Shown here in pieces: positions 8,123 through 17,696 of a DNA stretch of 64,000 nt. Within the stretch, counting starts at the first letter, position 1, and the number at the start of each line of letters is the position of its first letter. The stretch spans positions 53,849 to 117,848 of the forward strand of contig JANQJF010000063.1 in the NCBI GenBank assembly GCA_028281765.1, in the 5' to 3' direction. Source of the stretch: Planctomycetota bacterium. Lineage in GTDB: Bacteria > Planctomycetota > UBA1135 > UBA2386. The notes beneath the pieces were generated by a model. That model saw only the letters and a program-made list of their open reading frames with translations. It did not search any database and was not told the origin of the DNA. The position numbers and the translations under genes were made by a program.

Positions 8123-9217
8123 TTAGCGCATGTCGACCCACACCATACGGTGATCCGTATGCGTCAACGCCGCGGCACCCGGAAGTCCTGGTCGCGTCGG
8201 CCAGAACACGCCGGCCGCGACGACATCGAAGTCGGTCGACGGAAGCACGTAGTCCAGCCGGAGGTCGCCCGGTGTCGGTTCGGCAAAATCACCCGAGTTC
8301 GTGCTGCCGGCGTCGTTCCGCGGCGCGGGCCGCGCGCGGATCCGGGGATGGTCGAGGAGCTGTCGAATCGAGGCGGTCGCTTCGCCTCGCACCGGATCGG
8401 AGTTCAGGTCGCCCGCGACGACGAACGCCGTGCCGCCCTCGAGTCCGCCACGTGCTCCCGCGTCGTCGCGGAGATAGCCGGCCCGACCGGGCGTCACGTA
8501 GTCCGCCCAGAGTCGGATCTCGTCGAAGTTGCGCCGGCCATTCCGATCCTCGGGTCCGTCGAACACCGGCGGCGTCGGGTGGCTGACCAGGAAGTGCACG
8601 ACGCGACCATCGGGCCACCGGATCGGCACGTCCTGGTGACTCTTCGACGACAGCCGCAACACGGAGAGCTCCGCGTCCGAGTAGAAGCCGTCGGGAATGC
8701 GTGCGTCCGGCATGTCCCGCCAGAGGAACCTACGGAACGTGCGCACCCGCGCGGTATCGATCGGCAGCTGCGACAGCACCACCATGCCGTAGTTGCCGGG
8801 GTGGCGACCGAAGCCGAACGCGTCGGCCGGTCCGTCGTCGCGCCCGTCATTGTCGAGATCGTGACCCGACGGTTCTCCCGTGTTGACCTCGGCGGCAAAC
8901 CGATACGGGTACGCGATCGGCGCCGCGCCGTTCTGCCCGACCGCCAGGAAGCCGTCGACGAAACGCCGCAGGGCCACGCCGTCCGCGTCGTAGTCGAACT
9001 CGTTGAGCAACAGCACCTGCGGGCGGACGAGCTGGATCACTTCCGCGATCGCGACGGCCGCGGGGAAGCTCGGGGCCTCGAGGTCACGCGCGAGCGCGCC
9101 GGACTCACTGCGGTAGAACGACACGTTGAACGTCGCGACGCGCACCGGATCCGCGGGCGCGACACACGAGGCGCACAGGCTCAGCCCGAGCACCGCGCCG
9201 AGCGCGGGTCGCATCAT
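8123..9217 (-). CDS. Endonuclease/exonuclease/phosphatase (EEP) family lipoprotein
   Basis: 364 residues. Lipoprotein signal with lipobox LCASC (Cys18), then an EEP fold: VATFNVSFYR at the first strand, LLNEFDYDADG carrying the metal-binding Glu, GDLNSD near residue 275 and a terminal HTDHRMV with the catalytic His. These are the conserved positions of the DNase I/exonuclease III/phosphodiesterase superfamily. Lipid anchoring outside the cytoplasm favours an extracellular nuclease or phosphatase over DNA repair. It starts 10 nt after the stop of the DUF1579 gene, in the same leftward operon. Between this gene and the next (8008-8122) I see nothing else. Confidence 0.85.
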   Translation of the reverse strand: MMRPALGAVLGLSLCASCVAPADPVRVATFNVSFYRSESGALARDLEAPSFPAAVAIAEVIQLVRPQVLLLNEFDYDADGVALRRFVDGFLAVGQNGAAPIAYPYRFAAEVNTGEPSGHDLDNDGRDDGPADAFGFGRHPGNYGMVVLSQLPIDTARVRTFRRFLWRDMPDARIPDGFYSDAELSVLRLSSKSHQDVPIRWPDGRVVHFLVSHPTPPVFDGPEDRNGRRNFDEIRLWADYVTPGRAGYLRDDAGARGGLEGGTAFVVAGDLNSDPVRGEATASIRQLLDHPRIRARPAPRNDAGSTNSGDFAEPTPGDLRLDYVLPSTDFDVVAAGVFWPTRPGLPGAAALTHTDHRMVWVDMR

Positions 9218-9227
9218 GGGTCGCCGC

Positions 9228-9812
9228 TCAGCCGCGCCGGACCGAGCGGATCTCCATCACCTTGACCTCGCGATCCTCGATCGTGTCGAACATCTCGAAC
9301 ACGACGTGGTCGTCGTCGATGATGTCGAGCGTCATCCGCGTCGGCCGTCCGTCCGGCGTAAGCACGTCGACCATTTCGCCGACGAACACGATCTTGCCGG
9401 TCTCGTCGGCCTGCCCGTAGCTGAAGACCGGCCACGTCGCGGTCTGCCCGAACCACACCGCGAAGTACCGCTTCTTCAGCTTGTCATAGCCGAAGATCTG
9501 GCGACCGCCGTACGGCTCGCCCATGAACGTAGACGAGTAGTTCTGGAGGATGTAGCGCCCCTCGAGTTCTGCCGAATACTCGCTCGTCGATGTCGACTCG
9601 AGCCAGTCGCTGTCCGGGTCCATCTTGACGCGGACCTCCCCGTCCCAGTAGCCGACAAGCCGCGTCAGGTGAGCGTGCTGCGGGGCGGGCGCGGCCGCTG
9701 CCGCCATCTCCGCCATCACCTTCTCCATGTCGACTTCGGCAGGCTTGCCGCTCTTGCCTGTCGACTGACAAGCACACATGGCCAAGGCCAAGACGAGAGT
9801 CGCGTATCGCAT
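9228..9812 (-). CDS. DUF1579-like lipoprotein
   Basis: 194 residues from the ATG at 9812; an upstream in-frame start would place 25 residues before the leader and is unlikely. The leader ends in the lipobox AMCAC (Cys15). After an Ala/Pro-rich linker comes a domain of about 140 residues with LVGYWDGEVRV, ILQNYSSTFMGEPYGG, FGYDKLKKRYFAVWF and a strand-rich end, the pattern of DUF1579, a lipocalin-like beta-barrel of unknown ligand. It is the first gene of the leftward run and is divergent from the DUF502 gene, with 60 nt between starts. Confidence 0.8.
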   Translation of the reverse strand: MRYATLVLALAMCACQSTGKSGKPAEVDMEKVMAEMAAAAAPAPQHAHLTRLVGYWDGEVRVKMDPDSDWLESTSTSEYSAELEGRYILQNYSSTFMGEPYGGRQIFGYDKLKKRYFAVWFGQTATWPVFSYGQADETGKIVFVGEMVDVLTPDGRPTRMTLDIIDDDHVVFEMFDTIEDREVKVMEIRSVRRG

Positions 9813-9872
9813 CGTGTCTCCAGGGAAGGGTTCGGGGGGCGCGACACGATACCGTGGCGCTAACCTGTCGCC

Positions 9873-10469
9873 ATGTTCCAACGGCACGTCACGCGCTGTT
9901 TGATCGCCGGGTTCGTCGCGCTGCTGCCCGTCGGCGGCCTGATCCTGACGATCGTCTACCTGGAGTACTCGATCGCGTCCGGCTGGCTCGCAGACCAGAG
10001 GTTCTACGTGCCCGGACTCGGGCTCCTCGCGGCCACGCTCGCGCTCTACGTGATCGGCCTCGTCGTGACGACCGTAGTCGGCCGCTGGCTGTGGCGACGA
10101 CTCGACGGGCTACTCGCGGGGCTCCCCGGCTTCGGCCCGTTCTACTCGACGCTCAAGCAGGTGTTGGGATACAGCTCGGGCGAAGACGCGATCTTCCGAG
10201 AGGTCGTGCTCGTGCGGCGCGACGATACGCGCGGTGAGCAACTCGGGCTCGTCACCCAGCGCTTCGACGTCGGTGAGCTGCCGCGCGCCGTGGTGTTCGT
10301 GCCCGGCGCACCGAACCCGACGAGCGGCGAACTCCTCGTCGTCGATCCTGACGACATCCGCCGCATCGACCTCGCCGTCGACGAAGCGCTGAAGGGCCTG
10401 GTGTCGCTCGGCAAGACGAGCATCGAACCCGACCAACTCGTCGCCAGGGCCGCCGGGGGCAACGCGTGA
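9873..10469 (+). CDS. DUF502 family membrane protein
   Basis: 198 residues with two transmembrane helices near the N-terminus (about 9-28 and 45-66), then a soluble domain. The family signature LPGFGPFYSTLKQVLGY follows the second helix, and LPRAVVFVPGAPNPTSGELLVV is the conserved core of DUF502. The biochemical role is not established; plant relatives (LCV/COV1) affect vascular patterning. Its stop overlaps the GTG start of the next gene by 4 nt (GTGA), so the two are translationally coupled. Confidence 0.88.
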   Translation: MFQRHVTRCLIAGFVALLPVGGLILTIVYLEYSIASGWLADQRFYVPGLGLLAATLALYVIGLVVTTVVGRWLWRRLDGLLAGLPGFGPFYSTLKQVLGYSSGEDAIFREVVLVRRDDTRGEQLGLVTQRFDVGELPRAVVFVPGAPNPTSGELLVVDPDDIRRIDLAVDEALKGLVSLGKTSIEPDQLVARAAGGNA

Positions 10470-11353
10470 CGCGAGTCCGCTGGCTGCTCTTCTTCCTGCT
10501 CCCGCTCCTGACGTCCTGCGCGGACGGACTCTTCTACTGGCCGAACGACCACGAGTACGACACGCTCGCATCGATCCACCCGCAGGGCGAGGAGCTCTGG
10601 CTCACGTCCGCAGACGGAACGCGCATCCACGCTTGGTGGCTCCCCGCGCACGGCAAACCACGCGGCACGGTCGTCTTCTGCCACGGCAACAACACGAACA
10701 TCACCGGACACGCGCACTCGACGCGCTGGCTGCCACGACGAGGATTCGACGTGCTGCTGTTCGACTATCGCGGCTACGGCAAGAGCGAGGGCTCACCGAC
10801 GCGCCGCGGCACGGTCGAAGACGCGAAGGCCGCGATCGACTTCGCGCTGCAGCGCGACCCCGATCGAACGGTCGTGTTCGGCCACAGCCTGGGAGGCGCG
10901 ATCGGCATCGTCGCGGCCGCGCAACGGCCGGCGGTGCGCGCCGTCGTCGCCGAGTCGACGTTTCCCACCTACCGCGAGATCGCTGCACACAAGGTCAAGT
11001 TCCTCGGCTTCCTCGCGCTCTTGATCGTGTCGAGCGGCTGCGATCCGAGCGACTGGCTCGACGAACTCGCGCCGCGACCGATCCTCGTCACGCACGGCGG
11101 TCGGGACCGGATCGTGCCGCTGTGGTTCGGCCAGGCGCTCTACGACCGCGCCCGCGAACCGAAGCGACTCTTCATCTCGGAACAGCACGGCCACCGACCG
11201 CTCGTGTATCGGCACGGCGAGCACTACGAGCGGCTCGTGACCGACTTCTTCACCGCCGCGATCGCCGGCGAGCCGATCCCGGAGCTGCCTACATCCCCCG
11301 CGCCACGCCCCGAAACGATTCCTTCCCCGGTGCGAACATCGCGGAGTAACTGA
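10466..11353 (+). CDS. Alpha/beta hydrolase lipoprotein
   Basis: 295 residues. A GTG start overlaps the previous stop by 4 nt. The signal ends in lipobox LLTSC (Cys18). The fold shows the oxyanion strand TVVFCHGNNTN, LLFDYRGYGKSEG and the nucleophile elbow GHSLGG with Ser141; the catalytic Asp is expected in VTHGGRDRIVP and the His in EQHGHR. This resembles the ABHD13/ABHD17 (BEM46) serine hydrolase group. The substrate is unknown; anchoring implies action on lipids or esters in the envelope. Its last 65 nt overlap the end of the convergent gene at 11289-12290. Confidence 0.88.
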   Translation: MTRVRWLLFFLLPLLTSCADGLFYWPNDHEYDTLASIHPQGEELWLTSADGTRIHAWWLPAHGKPRGTVVFCHGNNTNITGHAHSTRWLPRRGFDVLLFDYRGYGKSEGSPTRRGTVEDAKAAIDFALQRDPDRTVVFGHSLGGAIGIVAAAQRPAVRAVVAESTFPTYREIAAHKVKFLGFLALLIVSSGCDPSDWLDELAPRPILVTHGGRDRIVPLWFGQALYDRAREPKRLFISEQHGHRPLVYRHGEHYERLVTDFFTAAIAGEPIPELPTSPAPRPETIPSPVRTSRSN

Positions 11354-12290
11354 ACAGGCAGACGCCCGCGGCTCCGGCATCGCGCGCGATCGAGCACTGC
11401 CGCGTGCTCTGCCGCGCGCGGCGGTGCTTGTAGACACCGATACCGGCGATCACCGGCACGCCACCCGCGACGGCGACCGCGCTGCGCGTGCGTCGCTCGA
11501 ACACGGCGTCGTCATCCGTGTAGTTCATGGGCACGAGCGCGTCGACCAGACCCTCGCGAGCCCAACGGGGCCAGTCCTGACCGACCTTGGAACGCGCGAT
11601 CGCCGCATCCGCGAATACGGCGGCGGTCAGCATCGGCGGTCGCCGCATCGACTGGAGCCTCCGCCGGATCGACCGCACGAGCTCCGTCACTCCGTCGACG
11701 TGGCCGCGGCCATGACCCGAGGGTCTACGCACGTGATCGAGGTGCACGCCGTCGATCGAGTAGTTGCGCGCGACCTCGAGACAGATCTCGGCGAGGTAGG
11801 CGCGCACCGAGGGCTGATCGGTGTCGAGCCAGTAGTAGCCGGCCTCGAGCGGCACGGGACCACGAGCGTCGGCCAAGAACCAGTCCGGCCGACTCCGCAC
11901 GAGCTGACGCGGATCGGCCTTGTCGACATCACCGCGCCAGCCGGGCGACACGTTGAGCCACGCGTGCAGCTCGAGCCCGCGCGCGTGCGCCTGTTCGACC
12001 GCCACCGCGAGCGGATCGAACGCGGGTTGCGAGAAGCCGAACTTCTCGGCCCAGAGCTCGTGCGCCGACCGGTAGTAGACGGTGCCGTTGCCGCGCACCT
12101 GGAACATGACCGCGGAGAAACCCGCGCCCGCGGCGTCGCGCATGATGCGCTCGATGTCCTCCGCCGACGCGTAGTCGAATCGCGTGACCCAGATGGACTT
12201 GTCGAAGCCGACCCGCGCGACCGGCTGCACGGCACACCCGGCCAGCGCCAAGACGCCGACCAAACAAATGAACTGTAGATGCCTGCGCAT
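11289..12290 (-). CDS. GHL10/DUF187-like glycoside-hydrolase-like lipoprotein
   Basis: 333 residues from the ATG at 12290. Lipobox LALAGC (Cys19). The mature part is a TIM-barrel-like protein of the GHL10 group: IWVTRFDYASAEDIE, then GFSAVMFQVRGNGTVYY, HAWLNV, and YSIDGVHLDHVRRP carrying the usual acidic residue, then ALVPMNYTDD. Members are linked to cell-wall polysaccharide hydrolysis, but activity is rarely proven. The 3' end overlaps the convergent hydrolase gene by 65 nt. It is divergent from the UDP-sugar dehydrogenase (159 nt between starts). Longer readings upstream of 12290 are antisense sequence without a leader. Confidence 0.82.
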   Translation of the reverse strand: MRRHLQFICLVGVLALAGCAVQPVARVGFDKSIWVTRFDYASAEDIERIMRDAAGAGFSAVMFQVRGNGTVYYRSAHELWAEKFGFSQPAFDPLAVAVEQAHARGLELHAWLNVSPGWRGDVDKADPRQLVRSRPDWFLADARGPVPLEAGYYWLDTDQPSVRAYLAEICLEVARNYSIDGVHLDHVRRPSGHGRGHVDGVTELVRSIRRRLQSMRRPPMLTAAVFADAAIARSKVGQDWPRWAREGLVDALVPMNYTDDDAVFERRTRSAVAVAGGVPVIAGIGVYKHRRARQSTRQCSIARDAGAAGVCLFSYSAMFAPGKESFRGVARGM

Positions 12291-12449
12291 CCTGCTACTC
12301 CCTGATTCGCCCACCGACACCCTGCAGCGAAAACGCGCAGCGGCTGCCGGACTCCGGCATGATACCCGGCCGCGGCCCACTTTCCGGCCTGCGGATCCAC
12401 ATCGGACTGTGCCCGAGGCGGCGGAACCTGTAAGAGACTCCGTCCTCCG

Positions 12450-13784
12450 ATGACCGAGTTCAGCGAATACGCCAAATCTCTCCAGCAGAAGCTCGAGAAC
12501 CGCACCGCGACCATCGCCGTCGTCGGTCTCGGCTACGTTGGACTTCCACTCGCTCGCGCGCTCCACGACGGTGGTTTCACCGTTCTCGGCTACGACCGGG
12601 ATGCCGAGAAGACCCGCATGCTCATCGCGGGCGAGACCTACCTGCACCACCTCGGCGACGACCTGGTTCCCGCCCTCGCGGCCTCGGATCGCTTCACCCC
12701 GACCGACGACGCAGCCGAGTTGTCCAAAGCGGACGCGGTCATCCTGTGCGTGCCGTCACCACTCGGCCAGCACCACGAGCCGGACATGAGCTACATCCGC
12801 GACTCGACCGAAATGGTCGCGGAACACCTCCGCCCCGGTTGCCTGGTCGCACTCGAGTCGACGACCTATCCCGGCACGACCCGCGGCGACTGCCTGCCGA
12901 TCCTCGAGCGCAGCGGCAGGAAGCTCGGCGATGATCTGTTCGTCGCGTTCAGCCCCGAGCGTGAAGACCCGGGTCGCAAGGACCACGACACGCGTTCGAT
13001 CCCGAAGCTCGTCGGCGGCTTGGATCCGGTCAGCACGGAACTCGCGCAAATGATGTACGCCGCCGCGGTGAAGAACGCCGTCGCGGTCGAATCCGCCGAA
13101 GTCGCCGAGTCGGCGAAGCTCCTCGAGAACATCTACCGCGCCGTCAACATCGCGCTCGTGAACGAGCTCAAGCCGGTGTTGCAGTCGATGAACATCGACG
13201 TCTGGAAGGTCGTGCAGGCGGCCGCGACGAAGCCGTTCGGTTTCCAGGCGTTCTACCCGGGGCCGGGCCTCGGCGGGCACTGCATCCCGATCGACCCGTT
13301 CTACCTGACGTGGAAGGCGAAGGAGTTCGGCCATCACACGCGCTTTATCGAGCTCGCGGGTGAGATCAACAGCTCGATGCCCGGCTACGTCGTCGCGCGC
13401 ACGGGCGAAGCATTGAACGAACGCGGCAAGGCGATTCGCGGCTCACGCATCCTGATCTGTGGCATCGCCTACAAGCCCAACGTCGACGACATCCGTGAAA
13501 CACCGGCGGCCGAGATCATCCGCCAGCTCGCGGAGCTCGGCGCGAACGTGTCGTACCACGACCCGCACGTCCCGCAGTTCCCGAGCATGCGGAAGTACCA
13601 GTTCAAGATGGAGAACATCGACCTCAACGAGGACACGGTGCGCTCCGCCGACTGCGTGATCGTCGTCACCGATCACGACGCGATCGACTGGGAGCTGATC
13701 GCGAAACACGGCGACGTGGTCGTGGACACGCGCAACACCATGGCGGCGTTCGCACCGATCCAGGGCCTGCTGTATCAGGCCTGA
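12450..13784 (+). CDS. wbpA: UDP-N-acetylglucosamine 6-dehydrogenase (WbpA-type nucleotide-sugar dehydrogenase)
   Basis: 444 residues. It oxidises C6 of a UDP-hexosamine to the uronic acid with two NAD+. The N-terminal Rossmann motif is VVGLGYVGLPLA, and the catalytic Cys278 lies in GGHCIPIDP. The region after it (YLTWKAKEFGHHTRFIELAGEIN) is typical of enzymes acting on UDP-GlcNAc (WbpA) and not on UDP-Glc. The C-terminal UDP-binding domain contains GIAYKPNVDDIRETPA. The length is right for the family. It stands alone here, but the three enzymes that would use its product lie at 25.6-28.3 kb. The precise epimer used (GlcNAc or ManNAc) is inferred. Confidence 0.92.
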   Translation: MTEFSEYAKSLQQKLENRTATIAVVGLGYVGLPLARALHDGGFTVLGYDRDAEKTRMLIAGETYLHHLGDDLVPALAASDRFTPTDDAAELSKADAVILCVPSPLGQHHEPDMSYIRDSTEMVAEHLRPGCLVALESTTYPGTTRGDCLPILERSGRKLGDDLFVAFSPEREDPGRKDHDTRSIPKLVGGLDPVSTELAQMMYAAAVKNAVAVESAEVAESAKLLENIYRAVNIALVNELKPVLQSMNIDVWKVVQAAATKPFGFQAFYPGPGLGGHCIPIDPFYLTWKAKEFGHHTRFIELAGEINSSMPGYVVARTGEALNERGKAIRGSRILICGIAYKPNVDDIRETPAAEIIRQLAELGANVSYHDPHVPQFPSMRKYQFKMENIDLNEDTVRSADCVIVVTDHDAIDWELIAKHGDVVVDTRNTMAAFAPIQGLLYQA

Positions 13785-13791
13785 CGGGCAA

Positions 13792-13807
13792 GGCCGGAAA
13801 TCCGGCC
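13792..13807. terminator. Short hairpin after the UDP-sugar dehydrogenase gene
   Basis: GGCCGGA-AA-TCCGGCC, a perfect 7-bp inverted repeat starting 7 nt after the stop codon. No U tract follows, so intrinsic termination would be weak; it may instead protect the transcript end. Confidence 0.4.
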
Positions 13808-13874
13808 CGAGCAGCTACACAGCCGGCGCGCCCTCGATACATTAGCCGGCGCCGCCGCCCTCGGCTCCCCCCGA

Positions 13875-16800
13875 ATGCTGCTTGGACATCAGGCTACCCG
13901 TCTGCTCCTCGCGTCCGCGATCACGGTCGCGACCGTCTGCGCTCAGCGGATCCACACTCGGATCTACGACGTCGCGGACGGGCTGCCGAATCGAAGCGTG
14001 CACGGCATCACGCAGGACGCGGATGGCTGCATGTGGTTCACGACTCGGGCCGGGATCGTGTGCTACGACGGCCTCGAATGGACTCGGTCGGGTCCGCCCG
14101 GGGGAATGGGTTTCGGCCGCGCAGCGATCGACGACGGCGGCGACATCTGGTCGTTCGCGCTCGACGAACCTCACCATCCGGTGCGGCTTCAGAACACGCG
14201 ATGGGTCGAGTATCCCGTCACGGTCGGGCTACCCGAGCACGGCGGAATCGGTGGCGTCGGAATCCGCGGGAGCGGCGACGACACCCAGCTGCTGATCGCA
14301 TGCGTCCGCGGCAACCTGCTGTTCTGGGACGGCGACCGCTGGCTCGACGTGAGCGGTGACCGCTCTCTCCGCTTCTCGAACGTGACCCGGGTCGGCGACA
14401 TCTTCCACCTGTCGACCGACCGAGGCCTGTTCACCTTCGATCCATCGCGCCCCAACGCTCGATTGCTACCGATCGTCGCGGTACCGGACGAATCGGTGTA
14501 CGGCACGGCAATCGACCCCGCCACCGATCGCGAGTGGGTCATCGGCCCCACCTGGATCGGCGAATACGAACGCGGAGACTTCCGCTTCATCACACGCGAC
14601 ATGCCGTTTCGCGCGAGCGCGAAGCAGGACTACCACGTTACCGCGGACGGCAACGGCGGGGTCTACTTCGGCGACATGCTCGGATTGCACCACTTCATTC
14701 CGTTCGAAGGCGTGCGCTTGGTCGACCGCGCCGAAGGGCTCTCGGCAGGCGGGACGACCGCACTGTTTCGCGATCGGGAAGGCATCGTTTGGAACGGGAG
14801 TCTGCGCGGCGTCACGAAGGTCCTGTCGCGACGATTCTCGAATTACACGACCGCGCAGGGGCTCGCTGCCGACGAAGTGACACTGGTGCGCGAACTGAAG
14901 GACGGCTCGATCCTCCTCGGTCATCCCGAGGGCATCGCGTTCTTCCACGGCAGGAACGATCCGATTCGGATCGGGTCGCATCCGATCCAGAGCCGTGTCC
15001 TCGACTGCAGCGAAGCGAACGACGGCACGATCTGGGTCGCGGGAAATCACGACGGGTTGTTTCGCTACGCCCGCGGAGAACGAACGGCAGAGCGCGTCGA
15101 ACTGCCCGTGGGCGCCACCGAGGCCGTTCATGCCGTTCACGCGGCGAGCGATGGCACGATCCTCGCGTCGGTCGGACGCGATCTACTTCGTCTCCGCAAC
15201 GGTCGCTGGACCCCAGTCGACATCCCGGACCATTCCGAGCGCACGTTCGGCATCCGCCGCATTCTCGAAGACGACGAGGGAGCGATCGTGCTCGGCACGG
15301 CCTTCGGCGGCGTGATGCGAATGCACGGACGCGAGGTCCGGCATTGGCACCATGCCGAAGACCACAACGCGAACAACGTGTTCGCCGTGTCGCTTCGTCC
15401 GGATGGAGCAATCTGGGCCGGCACCGCTTCGGGGTTGTGCCGATGCACGCCGAACGGCTCGCTCGAGCCTGTCCTCACGCCCCGAATCGTGAGGCCAACC
15501 TACTTCATCTTGGACGACGCCGACGGCAACACGTGGTACGGAACGGACAACGGCGTGTACCGGCATCGCGGTGACGAAGTTCGCCACTTCTCGGTGCGCG
15601 ACGGGCTCGCTGGTAGCGAGACGAACCGTGCCGCCGCAATCTGCGATCGGGAGGGCCACATCTGGATCGGCACCGACCGCGGCCTCTCGGTTTTCGACCC
15701 CCGACACGATCGCCGGCCCTCACACCCACCGACCGTCGCGATCACGGACATCGAAGCCGGCGGCAGCCGCAGGCTCTTCACCGGAGAACTCGAGCTCCCA
15801 CACGATCACAACACCGTCGTGTTCCGGTTCCGCACGATCTCCTTCGCGGACGAGGAACGGGTGCTGCATCGGACCAAGCTCGAAGGGTTCGACCGATCCT
15901 GGAGCGAGGCCCGCCCGCTACCCACGCGAGAGCTGCGATACACGAGCCTGCCACCCGGCGCGTATCGAATGCACGTCGAAGTGATCGACGTCGACGGCGT
16001 CGCCAGCGGCGTCGTCACATCGCCGGCGATTCACATCGCGAATCCGTTCTGGCGCCAGAGCTGGGTCCTGATCACGGCGACGATCATCGTGCTCATCGTC
16101 ATCGGCGGAGCCTTCAAGTTCGTCTCGCAACGTCGCTACGCGAGGCGGCTCGAGTCGAGCGTGTTGCAGCGAACAGCCGACCTCGAGGCCGAGAAGGCGC
16201 GACTGGAGGCCACGCTGTCGAGCATCGGCGACGGTCTGGTCGTGCTCGACGACGCGTGCAACGTGGCGCTTTGGAACCGCGCAGCGCAGAAGATCACCGG
16301 CTACTCCGAGAGCGATGCGATCGGACGGCCGCTGCACGAGCTGTTCACCCTGCCATCCACCGACGTGACGGACACGGCGGCCGGCCCGGTCGTGCTCAAG
16401 ACGCCGACCGGCATCATCCGCCAGCTGGAGTTCTCCTCGGCACCTTTGGGCATGCAGGTCGAGTCCGGGCGAGTGCTGGCGTTCCGCGACATCACGGATC
16501 GGCGACGCGTCGAGCGCAACCTCGCGCGCAACGAGCGCCTCGACGCCCTCGGACTGCTGGCCGGTGGGATCGCGCACGACTTCAACAACCTGCTGACCGT
16601 CGTGCTCGGCAACCTCTCTCTGATCCGGCTCACCGACTCCTCGCAGCACGTCGAACCACGCGTGCGCGCCGCAGAGTCCGCGACCAAGCAGGCGCGCGCG
16701 CTGACGCAGCAGCTGCTCACGTTCTCCCGTGCGGGCGACCCGATCCGGCGCGTCGCGTCCCTCCACGAGCTGCTCACCGAAAGCGCCAAATTCCTGCTCA

Positions 16801-17666
16801 GCGGCGCCAACGTGCGCTGCGACCTCGAACTCGAAGACGGTCTCTGGCCGGTGGAGATCGACACGGGCCAGGTCAGCCAGGTCGTCCACAACCTGTTGAT
16901 CAACGCACGTCAGGCGATGCCCGAAGGCGGTCGCATCGTCGTGCGTGCACACAATCTGGAGGTCGCACCGGCTTCGATGCCGGAGGGCCCCGCGGTCGTC
17001 ATCGAGGTCGAGGACAATGGCGTCGGCATCGCGCCCGACGCGCTCGATCGCGTGTTCGACCCGTACTTCTCGACGAAACCCGGTGGCAGCGGCCTCGGCC
17101 TTTCGACCTCGTACTCGATCGTCTCCCGGCACGATGGGATCCTGATGGCAGAGTCAGATCCCGGCCAGTGCACGATCTTCCGAGCGTATCTGCCGGCCTC
17201 GCCGCAGGCGTCGGTCGCGTCCGAAAGCGACAGCGATCCCGCCCTGACCGCGGCCAAGGACGAAGGCGAGACGCCGGCGCGCGTTCTGGTCATGGACGAC
17301 GAGGAGCCGATTCGAGTGCTGTTGAAGTCGATGCTGACTCAGCTCGGGCATCACTGCACGACCACCGGCGACGGCGGTGCCGCGATCGCGATGTATCGAC
17401 AAGCGCTCGATACCGGGCAACGCTTCGATCTCGTCATCGCGGACCTGACGGTTCCGGGTGGCATGGGCGGTCGCGTGACGCTCGAACACCTCAAGCTGAT
17501 CGACGACGAGGTCTCCGCCGTTGCGATCAGCGGATACTCGAACGACCCGGTCATGGCGGATCCTCGCGAATACGGCTTCCGCAAGGGCATCGCCAAACCG
17601 TTCGGAATCGACGAACTCGAGACGACGCTGCGGGAGGTCTTGTCTCGTGCGAGTCCGAAGACATAG
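13875..17666 (+). CDS. Hybrid sensor histidine kinase with two-component beta-propeller sensor and receiver domain
   Basis: 1263 residues in one polypeptide. After a signal segment (residues 1-23) come about 14 Reg_prop blades forming propellers; motifs include DADGCMWFTTRAGIVCYDG and REGHIWIGTDRGLSVFD. A Y_Y_Y domain ends near residue 715, followed by one transmembrane helix (about 727-749) and a coiled linker. A PAS domain comes next, then a dimerisation helix with GGIAHDFNN (phosphoacceptor His near 900), an ATPase domain (N box HNLLINARQAMPEGG, DNGVGI, GGSGLGLS), and a C-terminal receiver (acidic pair in VMDDEEP near 1139, phospho-Asp near 1188, Lys in IAKPF). Unlike Bacteroides HTCS proteins it lacks a DNA-binding output. 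The ligand is probably a glycan, as for relatives (inference). Confidence 0.93.
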   Translation: MLLGHQATRLLLASAITVATVCAQRIHTRIYDVADGLPNRSVHGITQDADGCMWFTTRAGIVCYDGLEWTRSGPPGGMGFGRAAIDDGGDIWSFALDEPHHPVRLQNTRWVEYPVTVGLPEHGGIGGVGIRGSGDDTQLLIACVRGNLLFWDGDRWLDVSGDRSLRFSNVTRVGDIFHLSTDRGLFTFDPSRPNARLLPIVAVPDESVYGTAIDPATDREWVIGPTWIGEYERGDFRFITRDMPFRASAKQDYHVTADGNGGVYFGDMLGLHHFIPFEGVRLVDRAEGLSAGGTTALFRDREGIVWNGSLRGVTKVLSRRFSNYTTAQGLAADEVTLVRELKDGSILLGHPEGIAFFHGRNDPIRIGSHPIQSRVLDCSEANDGTIWVAGNHDGLFRYARGERTAERVELPVGATEAVHAVHAASDGTILASVGRDLLRLRNGRWTPVDIPDHSERTFGIRRILEDDEGAIVLGTAFGGVMRMHGREVRHWHHAEDHNANNVFAVSLRPDGAIWAGTASGLCRCTPNGSLEPVLTPRIVRPTYFILDDADGNTWYGTDNGVYRHRGDEVRHFSVRDGLAGSETNRAAAICDREGHIWIGTDRGLSVFDPRHDRRPSHPPTVAITDIEAGGSRRLFTGELELPHDHNTVVFRFRTISFADEERVLHRTKLEGFDRSWSEARPLPTRELRYTSLPPGAYRMHVEVIDVDGVASGVVTSPAIHIANPFWRQSWVLITATIIVLIVIGGAFKFVSQRRYARRLESSVLQRTADLEAEKARLEATLSSIGDGLVVLDDACNVALWNRAAQKITGYSESDAIGRPLHELFTLPSTDVTDTAAGPVVLKTPTGIIRQLEFSSAPLGMQVESGRVLAFRDITDRRRVERNLARNERLDALGLLAGGIAHDFNNLLTVVLGNLSLIRLTDSSQHVEPRVRAAESATKQARALTQQLLTFSRAGDPIRRVASLHELLTESAKFLLSGANVRCDLELEDGLWPVEIDTGQVSQVVHNLLINARQAMPEGGRIVVRAHNLEVAPASMPEGPAVVIEVEDNGVGIAPDALDRVFDPYFSTKPGGSGLGLSTSYSIVSRHDGILMAESDPGQCTIFRAYLPASPQASVASESDSDPALTAAKDEGETPARVLVMDDEEPIRVLLKSMLTQLGHHCTTTGDGGAAIAMYRQALDTGQRFDLVIADLTVPGGMGGRVTLEHLKLIDDEVSAVAISGYSNDPVMADPREYGFRKGIAKPFGIDELETTLREVLSRASPKT

Positions 17667-17696
17667 TAGGCCGCCGCTCACGACCTCGGACCCGTG

